DNA of 60,000 nucleotides from Membranipora membranacea (taxonomy: Eukaryota > Bryozoa > Gymnolaemata > Cheilostomatida > Membraniporidae), in contig OU612072.1 of assembly GCA_914767715.1 (NCBI GenBank), forward strand, positions 14,200,001-14,260,000. The letters run 5' to 3'. Of this stretch, positions 1 to 11,286 are shown piece by piece. Below the pieces are notes generated by a model, which ran no database searches, had not been told where the DNA came from, and worked only from the letters and a program-made list of their open reading frames with translations. The translations under genes and the position numbers were made by a program. Positions within the stretch are counted from its first letter, which is position 1. Every line of letters starts with the position of its first letter.

Positions 1-45
1 AGCCGCTCAACTACCAAAATCTCTAACTCATTCAGTATCACTTAC

Positions 46-1075
46 GTCTGCAGTCCATTCTGCAATGTCAAGTGGTTTATCTGGTATGTCCCATTTTCCC
101 AAACACAGACGTGTATGTATGTCTCTTTGTTAGCAAGATCTTCAGTTGTGATCGTTACCTGAAACATGAGTACAAATGGGCATTTTGTTCACTTGCTACT
201 TGACGCAATATATCAAAGTAATAAAGTAGTTACCAGAAATCTTTATTGTCTTTCTCAAACTGATTACCCACATCATATTTTTCAAAATCCGGTTGGAAGT
301 TTTTTCAACATTTCTGTTTAACATAACTCTCAGAGTCTCGATCAACTTAAATTGAACAATAGAAAATTGAAAATTACAGGCAGCCTGCAACCCTTGAGCA
401 CAGGTTCAGGGATCATAGCTAGCAGCAGACTATTGACATCAAATCTCTATTAGGGCTGCAATGCGTCCATGGCTGTGAGATAGCTTTCATTCTTGACCCT
501 GGAGTGGTGGGAAACATTTCCAATAGCTGAACAGTACTGTTGTTAAGCAAAACTGGTACTTTCATTGATAGACTTAGTGTTCAAGTGACATGACTTGACT
601 CAATTGAGTTAGCTCTTGGCTTGGCAATAATTGATGATTTGAAATAATTTTTAAAAAAATTGTAATAACCACCAATAAACAGCCCTTACCAGAACCTACA
701 TACTGAGCTGAAGTTGGACTGTTGAAGATGAGACATCAAATTGAAGAACCACAGAAGCATTGCGGTCAGAAAATTTTTCAGCGCCAAATATCTGTTTCAG
801 TCAGCTTCTTTTTGTTCAGCTTAGGACATCATCCAACATGTACTGCTACTTACCTGTTCTAGCTTTGTGAGGTGATCCTTTTCTACAAACAAACAATTTT
901 CTTCGCTTTCGAACAGGTCTCTTTTTTTAGCCTCGCTGACCTCGTCTAACCATGTTTCGCTATACTACTTTCCCTTGGAGTTTTGTAAACAAGGCCAAAT
1001 TTCATCGACTTCGATGACCATCATTTGTTTTTCCTCTCTTTCTTGGAGCTGACGTGACCCATCAGCAGTAGCCAT
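46..1075 (-). CDS. N-terminal part of an unrecognised gene, two exons, in-frame TAG
   Basis: Two coding exons read on the minus strand. Exon 1 (1075 to 854) opens with an ATG in good context (start MATADGSRQLQEREEK) and runs 74 codons to a GTAAGT donor. Exon 2 (158 to 46) follows a TTTCAG acceptor and ends at a GTAAGT donor. Both phases agree (0 into 0, leaving phase 2), and the gene continues beyond the left edge. Codon 37 of exon 1 is TAG, yet the same frame stays open for 37 more codons to the donor, with charged, protein-like content (YSETWLDEVSEAKKRD). The stop could be a real nonsense change, an assembly error (TGG would give Trp), or a sign that the true start is elsewhere. Exon 2 contains VTITTEDLANKETYIHV. 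I do not recognise the family. The gene call rests on open frame, splice sites and matching phases only. Confidence 0.5.
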
Positions 1076-3296
1076 GATGGATGGCAGGTACGTCTGTAAC
1101 ATATGTATTATATGAGACAACTAAACAACCCTAACATGTACGCTGTGTTGCATAGGGTGGCAATGGTAGAGTGAACTGTGCTCTGGGACAAGAGAACACA
1201 ACTCTGAGTAGGGAATAGCGAGCATGCATCAATCAGCAATCAGCCCCATTTTGCGCTGATCAGTTTAAATGCTCGTTTGTGTGCCGCATTCCTTTATCTA
1301 ACATAAATGGGATGCTCATATAAATATAGTCTGAGCCCCCCCCCCAGACTTTTGCCCCCCCTCGCCCGACATCCCACCGGCCGAGGGAATAACATAAATC
1401 AGGTCCAAAAAGAATTTTACTTTCAGATTCAGCTTAATTTTTAGGCATGTGAAGTGAATAAGTGATTGTAACACTGTATTTCACCATCAAATTTTGTTAC
1501 GTTCGTACAGTCTTTGTGTTGACCAGCTGATCCAAAGTAAAAGTTCTAGCTGTTCATTTATTGACACCAGGGGTCACGTGCATGGCACTGCCAAACATCA
1601 AGAGAAAGCAGATGCTCTTATTACCACTCAATAACCCACATCGAAATAAGATGTTCAACTCTTACTTACTGGTTACTAACATCACTTGTATGACCTAAAT
1701 ATGCTCAGCTAATCCTTATAATAACCCTCCATACAGAGAGAGTCAACCAGCTGTTTATCACCATGTTTCTATGTGATTTTTGTGGTCGGCCTAGATCGAG
1801 CTGAATTGTCAACTCTTGGCTCGACCTCAAAATATGCATCCAATTCCATGGAAGAGCTGAGGAAAAACCATCAAAAATCCACTGACACAGAACTGATCTT
1901 TCGGACTCTGTGCAAACTGGCAGGTGTTTCAATGGCTTGAAGAACCATGAAAATAACCTCAGGTCTATCCATGGAAATGGAGTGTATGTATTTACACCAG
2001 TAATCAAGTCAAGATCAAGTCTGCCTGCATTTGCAATTGCGCCCCTCTATTTGATGAACTGCATTGACTGTGTAACAGGGCAATATGTTAGTGAGGCAGG
2101 GGCGTATATTCTAAAAATTTTCACTCACTGACTTTTTAGAGATGAGCATAATGATCGGGCGCAGCCCGATCCACACGGCGTGTGCGTGGCGGGGAGGGAG
2201 TGGGAGGGGCGCTTAAGCGCCCTCCCACCACGGAAATTTTTGCATATCGGTAGCAAAATAGTGCAAGCAGAGAGGTATTTCAATAGCTCACTGAGCTGTT
2301 GGGTACTTTCAGAAAACAACTCAATAGCAGTAGAAGATTACGGTAAAAATGCTCCAGTTATAAAGCACCCATTTGAAAAAAAACTGACCTTGATGGGATT
2401 CAAACCCACAACAATCTGATTAAGAGTGATTATAAAGCAGACGCTCTACACACTGAGCTATTCAGCCACTCACGGAAATACGTGGGCCGTGAGTGCTAAT
2501 ATACGCCACTGATGGGGATGAGTATAAGCGGTCCGCCGGGTCAACGATGACTGTTCTAGTTTATGTTCTCTGGATCATAGTTTTCAATACAGTTTGATCT
2601 TTAGCTGCAGTCTGCCAAGTACCGGTTTAATTTTCTCCATCCCGTTCCGTTTCACTACATCTTTATATCTAAGACGTGAACGTCCCTGCTTCCTTGTTCC
2701 TGAGCATTTGGTTGCTTGACCTGTGTCCTGTAGACTGTCCATGTTACAGCCAAGAGCTGTTCTGTATCCACAAAACCCCAATATAGAAGAGCATACTGCC
2801 GTAATTCCACTTTAGATTTTAATAGAAAATATTGTATAAAAGAGAAACATACTAAGTCAAATGATTGCCTAAGTTTGAGTAGAAAATTATATTTGAAGTG
2901 ACAAGAAAAATCAAATCAGCAGTCATAAGAAATATAGAGCAATTCAAACCCTAAGAATTTTAAGGATTTATTTACCCCACCCTTCATGTTTACACGTTTA
3001 ATATAAGGGTTATTCGGAGTTGCTTCCTCTCAATGCACAGGAAAAGGAAAATATGAATATAACGTAATATATTTCTGTAATGTGATTATGGTTATGTAAA
3101 AAGGGGATAAATTATAATATGATTTTATGTAAAATGGTTTTCATAGAGAAACACTATGGTATCTATAAAATGGGCATTGGAGGAGACAAGCAAGAAAGAC
3201 GGATCACGTACAGCGTGAGTTGTTATTAGAATACTAGGAAGTGAATTATTGTTGATGAAAGTCCAGAATCCATTCACTCAGTGACTTAAATGCATC
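1076..3296. other. Intergenic, no gene seen
   Basis: No exon with supported splice phases is visible. The stretch holds a poly-C run near 1337-1345, a GC-rich palindrome near 2204-2230 and one tRNA-derived SINE. The short open frames here overlap on both strands and lack any recognisable motif. Confidence 0.5.
2160..2475 (-). mobile_element. tRNA-derived SINE, family A
   Basis: On the minus strand a tRNA-like head has a box A (TAGCTCAGTGTGTAGAGCG, 2442-2460) and a box B (GGGTTTGAATCCCA, 2394-2407). The ends do not pair as an acceptor stem, so it is not a tRNA gene. A non-tRNA body follows to about 2231, and its last ~70 bp recur almost unchanged at 13735-13803, which shows a dispersed element. 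A GC-rich palindrome (arms CGCTT/AAGCG plus CCTCCC) lies at the distal end. Confidence 0.6.
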
Positions 3297-3305
3297 ACCA
3301 TTGAA
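3297..3305. repeat. Left target-site duplication of the 8 kb element
   Basis: ACCATTGAA directly abuts the left terminal inverted repeat and is repeated perfectly at 11278-11286 next to the right one. Nine bases is the usual duplication length of Mutator-like (MULE) elements. Confidence 0.75.
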
Positions 3306-3764
3306 GGGGTTCACTAAAATGCGGAAATGCGGAATTTCTCTTGAAAGTACGCGTTAGCACGCGTGTTTCTCAGTTTTACGATGAAATGACTAAAATGCGG
3401 AAATTTGGAAAACACATTCTAATTGGTTAATTGAATCCCACCAAGCCAATCAGGGGTAGTCATCTCATTTTCTGCCTAATCTAAAACATGGTATGGATTT
3501 TGGTTGATGCCTGGTGGTGTTCTTCATGAAGAAGCTCTGTAAAGCTGCATACTCTACTCTGCTAATGAAGACTATACTGCTGTAGTGTTTTCCTTTCCAG
3601 TCTCAGCAAGTTTCAGGTAACAGTTTCCATCCTTGTATAGTAGTAGCACTCACTAATTTAGCTAAATAATTATTTCCAACGTTTGTATGTATGTTACAAT
3701 GTATGTATAAATAATAATAATCATCATTACTTCACTAGCCAATCACTTCTTTTTCTACTTTACT

Positions 3765-3883
3765 CATGGGTCCCTGGGACTTACATGTCTTTACTTTGCC
3801 GATGACCAGTATCAGTATTTTTTTTGGGGTGGTTGATACTGGACATTGGCAAAGTAAAGACATGTAAGTCCCAGGGGCCCATG
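3765..3883. repeat. Foldback hairpin, ~50-bp arms
   Basis: The arms at 3765-3814 and 3834-3883 are near-perfect inverted copies around a 19-base loop. Both contain ACATGTCTTTACTTTGCC or its complement. The motif ATGTCTTTAC recurs in the hairpin at 18162, which suggests a related family. Confidence 0.8.
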
Positions 3884-3894
3884 CCTTTACCATA

Positions 3895-3971
3895 ATAGGC
3901 ATCTGCCTCTGGAGTTACAAGCATGTCCAGTATGGTTGATACAGGACATGCTTGTAACTCCAGATGCCTAT
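3895..3971. repeat. Foldback hairpin, GGAGTTACAAGCATGTCC family
   Basis: The arms carry ATAGGCATCTG and GGAGTTACAAGCATGTCC and their complements around a very short spacer. The same arm sequence appears in the hairpin at 4403-4511 and in single copies at 4041 and 4199, so this is a local foldback family. Confidence 0.75.
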
Positions 3972-4035
3972 GGCCTATACCTTGCTTGGAAAGGACTAGG
4001 ATGGGTGACCAATGATCATGATCATGGACATTGCA

Positions 4036-4351
4036 AAGTATACATGCTTGTAACTCCAGATGCCTATGACTTTACTGTAGGTAGTACTATTACTACTACT
4101 TACTCAGCTTACTAGTTACAAGTCTAGTAGCCTTCCCACTCACTGAACTAAACCAATACTCTGCTGTTATATACCAACACGTTACACTTACTCAAGTATA
4201 CATGCTTGTAACTCCAGATGCCTATGACTTTACTGTAGGTAGTACTATTACTACTACTTACTCAGCTTACTAGTTACAAGTCTAGTAGCCTTCCCACTCA
4301 CTGAACTAAACCAATACTCTGCTGTTATATACCAACACGTTACACTTACTC
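4036..4351. repeat. Tandem duplication, 2 x 158 bp
   Basis: Two adjacent copies (4036-4193 and 4194-4351) appear identical by eye over their full length. Each starts at a half-copy of the foldback arm (CATGCTTGTAACTCCAGATG). The lack of divergence implies a recent duplication. Confidence 0.85.
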
Positions 4352-4402
4352 AAGTCAGTGCTGTATTGTGTGCTTGATCAGTGACTGTGTGGAGGTTATA
4401 AC

Positions 4403-4511
4403 CATAGGCATCTGGAGTTACAAGCATGTCCAGTATCAACCACCCCCTTTCCCTTTCCGAGGGAAAGGGGGTGGTTGATACTGGACATGCTTGTAACTCC
4501 AGATGCCTATG
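4403..4511. repeat. Perfect hairpin, 51-bp arms with a 7-base loop
   Basis: 4403-4453 and 4461-4511 are perfect inverted copies around a loop of about seven bases (TTTCCGA). The stem includes CCACCCCCTTTCCC and its complement at the apex. Perfect arms with so small a loop would extrude or fold very stably, and they point to recent formation. Confidence 0.85.
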
Positions 4512-4545
4512 ATTATAAGCATATATACTTTGCCATAGCCATGTC

Positions 4546-4600
4546 TTGACAAGCTTTTTTCGGCGCCCACCCTCAAACAAAGCTTTTCAAGACAGGCTAA
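4546..4600. repeat. Short inverted repeat fragment shared with 40570-40660
   Basis: A stem of CTTGACAAGCTTTT and AAAGCTTTTCAAG surrounds a C-rich centre. The half CAAACAAAGCTTTTCAAGAC resembles CGAACAAAGCTTGTCAAGAC at 40634-40653, so both are copies of one small foldback family. Confidence 0.55.
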
Positions 4601-7600
4601 CTTTGCCAATGGACATCGGATTGGCGAAGTATACAATTACATGCTTGTAAGTTCTCCAGATGCCGATAGTCCCATGGTGCCCCTGGCCTGGGACTTACTT
4701 GCAAGCCTTATTTTACATTATATATATATAAGCCTAGGTAGAAACTCAAGTCCATAATCTTGTCAAGGTCTTGGTTGGTTTGGTGCGTTCAAACTAAACT
4801 TTTAACTTCAACTTGATCCAACCCCCTGTGTCACATGGCACACAACACATTAACCCTGGGTTGTGATGAGTTGCGTGTGGATGTTACGGCCCTCGGGACA
4901 TGGGACCTGCGCGTGGTTGCATTAAACTCACTCACAACAATGCAACAACACAAGCACAACAATGAGTGAATTTAATTAATATTAATTCGATACAAAAATG
5001 CCATTTATTTGTACTCATTTGAAACAACATGTGCTGTGCTTCAAAGGCTTCCTTAGTCAGTAGATCGTCTAACGCTTAGTTAATTCCATTGGTTGTTGGG
5101 GAATCAATGGGGACATATCCTTAAGCATTGTCCGTGTCGTAATTGATTTTGTACTCGACCACAGAAATATCAATGGTCGATGGAATTCTCAAAATTTGTT
5201 TGCTCCTGTAATTGCTATAGCCATGTATGGGCATAATAACACTACACTACACTGCTGTTGCCAGCTACAAAGTACCGATGTTTTTCCCCTAGCTTACTTG
5301 TTGGTTTGATCAAGTACAGTTGCTGTAGCCTACATTAGAAGGTGTGATAAAAAAGTTCTTGTTATGATATGCATACAAATTCACTTCATATCACACCAAA
5401 ATTGAGCTTTGGTTTGTTTATGCCATATGGATAAATGAAAAAAAAAGATTTTTCAAATTAACTTAATCATATACTATACACCCCTCCTTCTTATGATCTC
5501 CACTTTAGAAAGCTGAAAGTAGTGAGGCTTGGTGGTTCTTAGAAATGTACATGTAGTTGTATTCAGATTACTAGAAATTTGTCAATTTATCGATAGTATT
5601 GCTTCTGAATGTATTACTTCTGAAGATCATAACCCACATTGCATTGAAAGAATATGCAGAAAAAACAATGTACAGTATGGATATTACCTGGGCCTGTAAG
5701 TGCATGATATTTGCTTGTTGCAGGAAAAAAGGTTTTTTTCTCTTACTGGCGATGGTTTTACTGTGAGAAGAGCGATTGGTGGTCTTCATACTCATTTCTA
5801 TTCATTGAGAACTGCGACTGAGACAAAGATCAATGTGAGTAGGCTACCTCTAGTCTTTTAGGAAAATCAAGTCTAGATGACAAAGATGTAAGTGGACTTT
5901 TCATTTTTCCCATAAGATTACTTCATCATATTTCAGACCCTGTGTAAAAAAAAGTGCTTTAGATGATTTGTTTGCTGAGTTGTCTGCTCACACTCATTGA
6001 GAAGGTAACTTTGAATAGAATTTAACGCTAGCTATATGTGAGCAGTGAGAGTGCAAGCAGGGTGAGGGTGGTGCGAGCCCCTTTGCCTATAGATAGGTCA
6101 TGAGGCTGGAAGTCCACCCATTTAAACCTGACTTAATTGTGCTCCACATCATTCAGATGTTATAACTAAGTTTCATAGACCAGCACACTAGACAGTGCAC
6201 CATTGGGAATAGAAATAACACTTGAGCCATATGCCTACACTGCACAGCTTAGTGTTAATGTACTTACCGCCTCTTTCTTCATTAAAGCTGATGAATTGGT
6301 CATGAAGATCCTTGGTTCTTGGTTTTGGCCCACAGAATTATTTATTAGACAGCTTATAGTGCATTAATCCCAATAGTCTTTTTTTTTTAACGGATAACCA
6401 TCAAGTGAAATACTTGCACTACAAAAAAGCGGCCTCCTTGCAGCTCTTTGCCTTGAAAATATAAAATTATATCTAAACACATTGCTGAAAAGTAGCATGT
6501 TTGGTTGCACTGATTTTCCATGTACAATTGAAGTAATTTAGTGCAACTTTTGAAATGAGGTTGAAGACCACTTGCCATTTTAGATGTGTGGTAGCGAAGA
6601 TGTCAGATGTTCACTGGTTACTCACAGGAAATGCCACTGTTTCGTCTGCAGTACTCAGCACTATACAATATGCCTGTCTAACCAATGAGGGAGTTCATTT
6701 AACAAGCAAAAGCCATTGTAAGTTGACCTAGTCATAAAACTTAAAAAATTGCCAAATAATGTGAAAAAAGCTTGAGTTGCTAGGCGGTAAGGTAATTAGT
6801 GTCAAATTATGACATGATTATGACATTTTATGTTTAAAATCAGCAGTGATTCATTTTTTCCCATTGAGCTCCAGTAATTCAATTTGATTCATCAATTGTG
6901 AAACAACTAATATATCTGTATCCTCATCATTGATCAGTTTGTCAAACGATGTCCAATTGTTTGTATCTAACCTCAAAAATCCATCGCAGGCATTTTTTTG
7001 AAGTAGCTTGGCAATGATTTTGTTTGTTATTGGTACTTGTAGAACTGAGTGTCACAAAAAGTTAATTCGATCTGTGAGTTAATACAGGTCGATTACTTTC
7101 ATCATACCATGCAAGGACAATGCTGCATGCGTGATCATGACTATCCAAAGAGTGGGATACATGGGAAAGAGACTTTATGTTAAGGTATTTTTGATAACTT
7201 TTGGCATTACATGCTGCGAGTGATATGCTCTAGACCTATCTCAGTTGCCTCATAATCCCTGAATGATCACAAGGTGGGAGTATGTGTTGATCATACCACT
7301 TGCCTCGTGTTTAAGACACTTCTGACGTCAGAATTAGGCTGTAAACAGAGGGCTATCAGCAAGTTGTTCTTTATAAAACTTCACTGCAAACCTCAAATAG
7401 ATGAGTGCCCTACCCGCTGGTCCATTTATATCTTAAAAACTGCTAACAATACATAGAAAAATGCAACCATGTTGAAGTGAGGAACAATTACAATCATTAA
7501 TATACTTCTTTATTCTGTTCTCGAGAGTGCCCGTGCAAAACTTTCCTGATCACTGCTACACCGAGAATGAGCCCACAGCTTTGGTCGAACCCTCTTATAT

Positions 7601-8282
7601 ACATCGCGCGGCTGGAGGCGGGATTTTACTGAGCACCTGTTGCTACCTATTTTTCTGTTATTCCTGTAGTATGGCTTGTCCCCCATATGCGCCTCGATAA
7701 AAAAAATTAATCATGGTTCTACAACCACGTACATGGAACCAAAACGAGCAAAAAGATCATCCAATCATATTGGAGGTAGACTGAATTTTCCACTACCAGT
7801 ACTGGAAAAAAAACAGTACGATCTCATCATGTCACTTCACGCAACGCCTCAAGTTTTCATAACTGGTTTGTGTACATCCTTCATAAACAACCCAAGAGAA
7901 GTAAATAAATAAGCTAGTTAGGAGGTGATGTTAGCACACCCCAATTTCCACAAAGCCATTTTATTAAAACTCCTCTTGGGTAGTTCAAAAGAACCTATCC
8001 TCTTCAAACACGGTTTTTTTGTGCTCTTAGGTAGAGAGGATATACACCCCTAAGAAGTTAGGGGCTATAAATTTTCTTCAATGTGACTAAAAATCCAGCT
8101 TCAGCAGTACCGATTGCATGGGGTGAAAATTTGTTTTGAGTAACGTAACAGACTATCTGTAGAAATTCCATATCACAGGTACCCTCCCTGCTGCCACAAA
8201 ATTACACTTCCTTACATTCTAGGGTTGGAGTAAACAAACCACTAATGTGTTTAACAGGCAGTAACAATGGTGCCCCATTTTA

Positions 8283-8433
8283 TAGAAGAGGCATACACCT
8301 GATGGGTGCTGGGGGCTGGAACAATCAATCTTGAAAGCTCCCCCAACGGGATTTGAACTCACAAATCCTGCGGCACCAATCGCCTGGCAGTGAATAGCAA
8401 GCGCGCTAACTGATTGCACCATTTCACCGTCCC
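8283..8433 (-). mobile_element. tRNA-derived SINE, family B (copy 1)
   Basis: Read on the minus strand it has a box A (TGGTGCAATCAGTTAGCGCG) and a box B (GAGTTCAAATCCC) separated by a long spacer as in class II tRNAs, then a shared body (GGGGGAGCTTTCAAGATTGA) up to CTCTTCT. It matches the plus-strand copy at 55963-56115. Acceptor-stem pairing is absent. It is nested in the 8 kb element. Confidence 0.7.
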
Positions 8434-8567
8434 CACAAATTTTATATTTAATTTTTTTATTTCAGATGATTTCCAGACTCCTTGCTCAGGTTTGCAGTAT
8501 TAGTATACTGATGTTTTGCAGCATGTTTATTTATTATGGTGAAGAACTGTGTACAATAAGGTCAGTG

Positions 8568-8585
8568 ATATATATATATATATAT
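8568..8585. repeat. (TA)n microsatellite
   Basis: A run of alternating T and A, about 18 bases, inside the 8 kb element. Confidence 0.8.
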
Positions 8586-9378
8586 TGAGACATATGTTGA
8601 ATCAAACCACATCATTGTTCAATACTTCAGAATCACACTTTCAAATTTATCTGATAATTTTTCGTCATACTACTGCCGGTCAGGGACTTGCATTATACAG
8701 GCCGGCGGCAGCAAATATTATTTTACAAATAATCTGTCCTAATTTCAATTTTATAACTGCGAGACCCTTGGGCTTGATGAGTATAATGTGCATAAAAACA
8801 TGTTTCAATACCTCCAAAATCGCTAGACATCTCACAACTGGGTGTGAAGAGATACATGTGGTGCGGGACCAAAAGTGACTAGGAAGCTAGCATGTCAAAC
8901 AAACAGTTCCAATATTGGAAGCTGATCTTGAGAAAAGACTGCCAATCTTGCCATGACATGCTAGAAGTTGATCGCTCTTGTCCAAAAGACTTGCCTACCG
9001 TGCAGTTAGCAGTTAGATTTAATACCAAGGATGGTCTGTGTGTATCTAAAGCATAACCTTATGTCATATGATACTGTGACAGGATATTTTGTCCGATTGG
9101 AGGCATATGCCCTAGTTGTAGGTGAAAGATATGAAATAAATGCTGAAACATTAGACCTTTAGAGACCCGCACAATGATCAACCATCAGCTTTTAGCTAAG
9201 GGGTGGTCAAAGCAGTTTCAATATCATTAGGGAAGAAGCTGCGGTCTGTTTGTGTCTGTCTCATCAGGGAGTCTCCTTTTCGGCAGGGAGGACGGGTGGG
9301 ATACCCTCCCTGCTCCCTGTCTTTTTTCACTTCAAATTGAGACAAATCATAGAGTTGTTCTCTCTTTGACATGTCAGT

Positions 9379-9736
9379 TCACTGCTGCCACACAGCCAAA
9401 TGTGTGCTTATAGAATTCTGTATAGCTCAAAACTAATAAAATGAGGCTGCAATCTCAGCATTGTCACCTAATGAGCAAATAATTTGCACAAACTGATCGT
9501 CAAAATTAGGGTATGAAATTAATTATCTACCAGCACGGGTGACGTAGTTACCGTCTTACTAGTGCATACTGTACACATCATAAGCTGGTGCGTAGATTTC
9601 ATGCCCTGATTTTGATGATCAGTTTGTGCAAATTATTTGCCCATTAGGTGACAATTATGTGATTTATGTCTCAATTGATTATCTTGGAGCTATGCAGAAT
9701 TCAATGAGCACAAATTTGCATGAGTGGCAGCAGTAG
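9379..9736. mobile_element. Foldback/MITE element, ~145-bp arms
   Basis: The left arm (9380-9522) and right arm (9593-9735) are diverged inverted copies. They share CACTGCTGCC, AGAATTC, AGCTC and TAATTTGCACAAACTGATC with its complement, and they surround a ~70-base centre. A solo piece of one arm lies in NOP2 intron 4 (48462-48532), so the family is dispersed. A poly-C run follows at 9747-9762. Confidence 0.7.
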
Positions 9737-11277
9737 TTTAAGTTGCCCCCCCCCCCCCCCCCCGGTCTGCTCAGCTGAAAGTTGGCATTTTTATATTTTC
9801 TTCTAGGGATGCATCTACCAAGTTCTGTGATTGCTGAGAATAACTCTTGCTATGGACTGAAGCTACCTCATGATCGATAGATTCTAGTCTATCTTGTGCA
9901 GAAGGTCACAACAGACTCTCCAATCAACATGAATTGTGTCTTCGAGCCGAAAGACACAGCCATCAAGCTGGTACTAGCTGGTACCTTCGTAGAAATGATA
10001 GAGAGCTTTTCAAAGTGAATGTAGTCTATCGATAAATTTCAGATTGTCAAACTTTTCCTCCTGCCAAAATTCAACTCATCTAATGTAGGTCAGTTTTATT
10101 TCATAAACACCAAAGTGAATCAAGGTTTAATCTTGCTAAATACAAAGTTACAGATGTATGTATGCTTATAAACTACCCCTGATTTTAGTAAAACATTGGC
10201 TGATATTACGCATCTACACTATCAATACCTGAAACAATGAATTGTTTTATAAATATCTACCAACTACATTGTTGGACTCACTTGTGCTTTTATACAGGCT
10301 GATCAATATGATTATTGTGTGGCTTATGAAAATAAAATGTATAATTACTCAGTCTCATCACGCAATCTTGACTATGTGCTTAGATATTATAAGTTATAAT
10401 TAGTTCATTTGCACTTCAATAGAGCAGAATGAAAAACCAAAAACACTCTTATGAATTGTTGTGACAAGGACCACCCTGCCTTTCCCGGAAAGTGATCTTT
10501 GGTGTCTAAGTGGGTGGCTATGCTCTACTGTATACGGTTCTGCTATGAAGGACTTGATCACCAATAGACTGATCTACATGTTTTCACAGATGTTTTCCTA
10601 TGTTCTCCGATGACCTTTTTGCTACTACCATGATAATCACCCAACGTCACCACTTGTAAGATATCAGGTTAACTATCGATGTGTAAACACCCGGGTTGCT
10701 ATTGCATATATTATATGGCTTTACTCTCAATGTATATTAGTGTCCTATATCTTCACTCTCAATGTATAATATGCCCATAAAAGCATTTCTCCTCAATAAA
10801 ACTTGCCTCTATCAAAATCTGCATTTCAGAAATAGTAACTAGCATGGGGATTTTGTTTGACAAATCGTCTTATTAGAGTTATCTTCTCCTGTATATTCAT
10901 GTACATATTTCACTGAAGATTTCACTGGATTTCCGCTTTACATAAATAGTGCTACAGCTGTCCTACAACACATTATTTCTAACCCAGATTGCCCATACAC
11001 ATAGCCTATGAGATGGTTTCATAGAACACATATCAATTTTTTTTCTTACAGGCCACATTAAGTGGTAAAAAAGCTAAATTTGAAATTTCCGCATTTTAGT
11101 CAATTTTGACTAAAATGCGGAAAAATGATTTTCAAGGTCACGAGTAGGTCACAAGGTGATTTCCGCATTTTAGTCAATCCCACACAGGATTGACTAAAAT
11201 GCGGAAATACGCACTAAATTTCCGTAATACGCACGTGAATCTGCGTGATCACGGATTTCCGCATTTTAGTGAACCCG

Positions 11278-11286
11278 ACCATTGAA
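11278..11286. repeat. Right target-site duplication of the 8 kb element
   Basis: A perfect second copy of ACCATTGAA immediately outside the right terminal inverted repeat. Confidence 0.75.

Larger units (their letters stand above)
3306..11277. mobile_element. ~8 kb DNA transposon-like element with TIRs and a 9-bp TSD
   Basis: The two ends are inverted copies of each other over 23 bases with one mismatch at the outermost base (left 3306-3328, right 11255-11277; core GGTTCACTAAAATGCGG). Both are flanked by the same nine bases. A 16-mer subterminal motif, GACTAAAATGCGGAAA, occurs on the left at 3388, and on the right at 11086 (inverted), 11108, 11160 (inverted) and 11192. The TIR itself contains the variant CACTAAAATGCGGAAA. 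Repeated subterminal motifs of this kind commonly bind transposase. The interior has no long open frame: the longest is about 109 codons and resembles nothing I know. It is packed with foldbacks, tandem duplications and a SINE, so the element appears non-autonomous or decayed. MULE affiliation is inferred only from the TSD length. Confidence 0.7.

Noticed and set aside
2390-2475. A functional tRNA gene on the minus strand
   Set aside because: Boxes A and B are present but the ends do not pair as an acceptor stem, and the tail is a dispersed repeat: SINE head instead.
4036-4351. A CRISPR-like or satellite array
   Set aside because: Only two 158-bp copies in a eukaryotic context; it is a simple tandem duplication.
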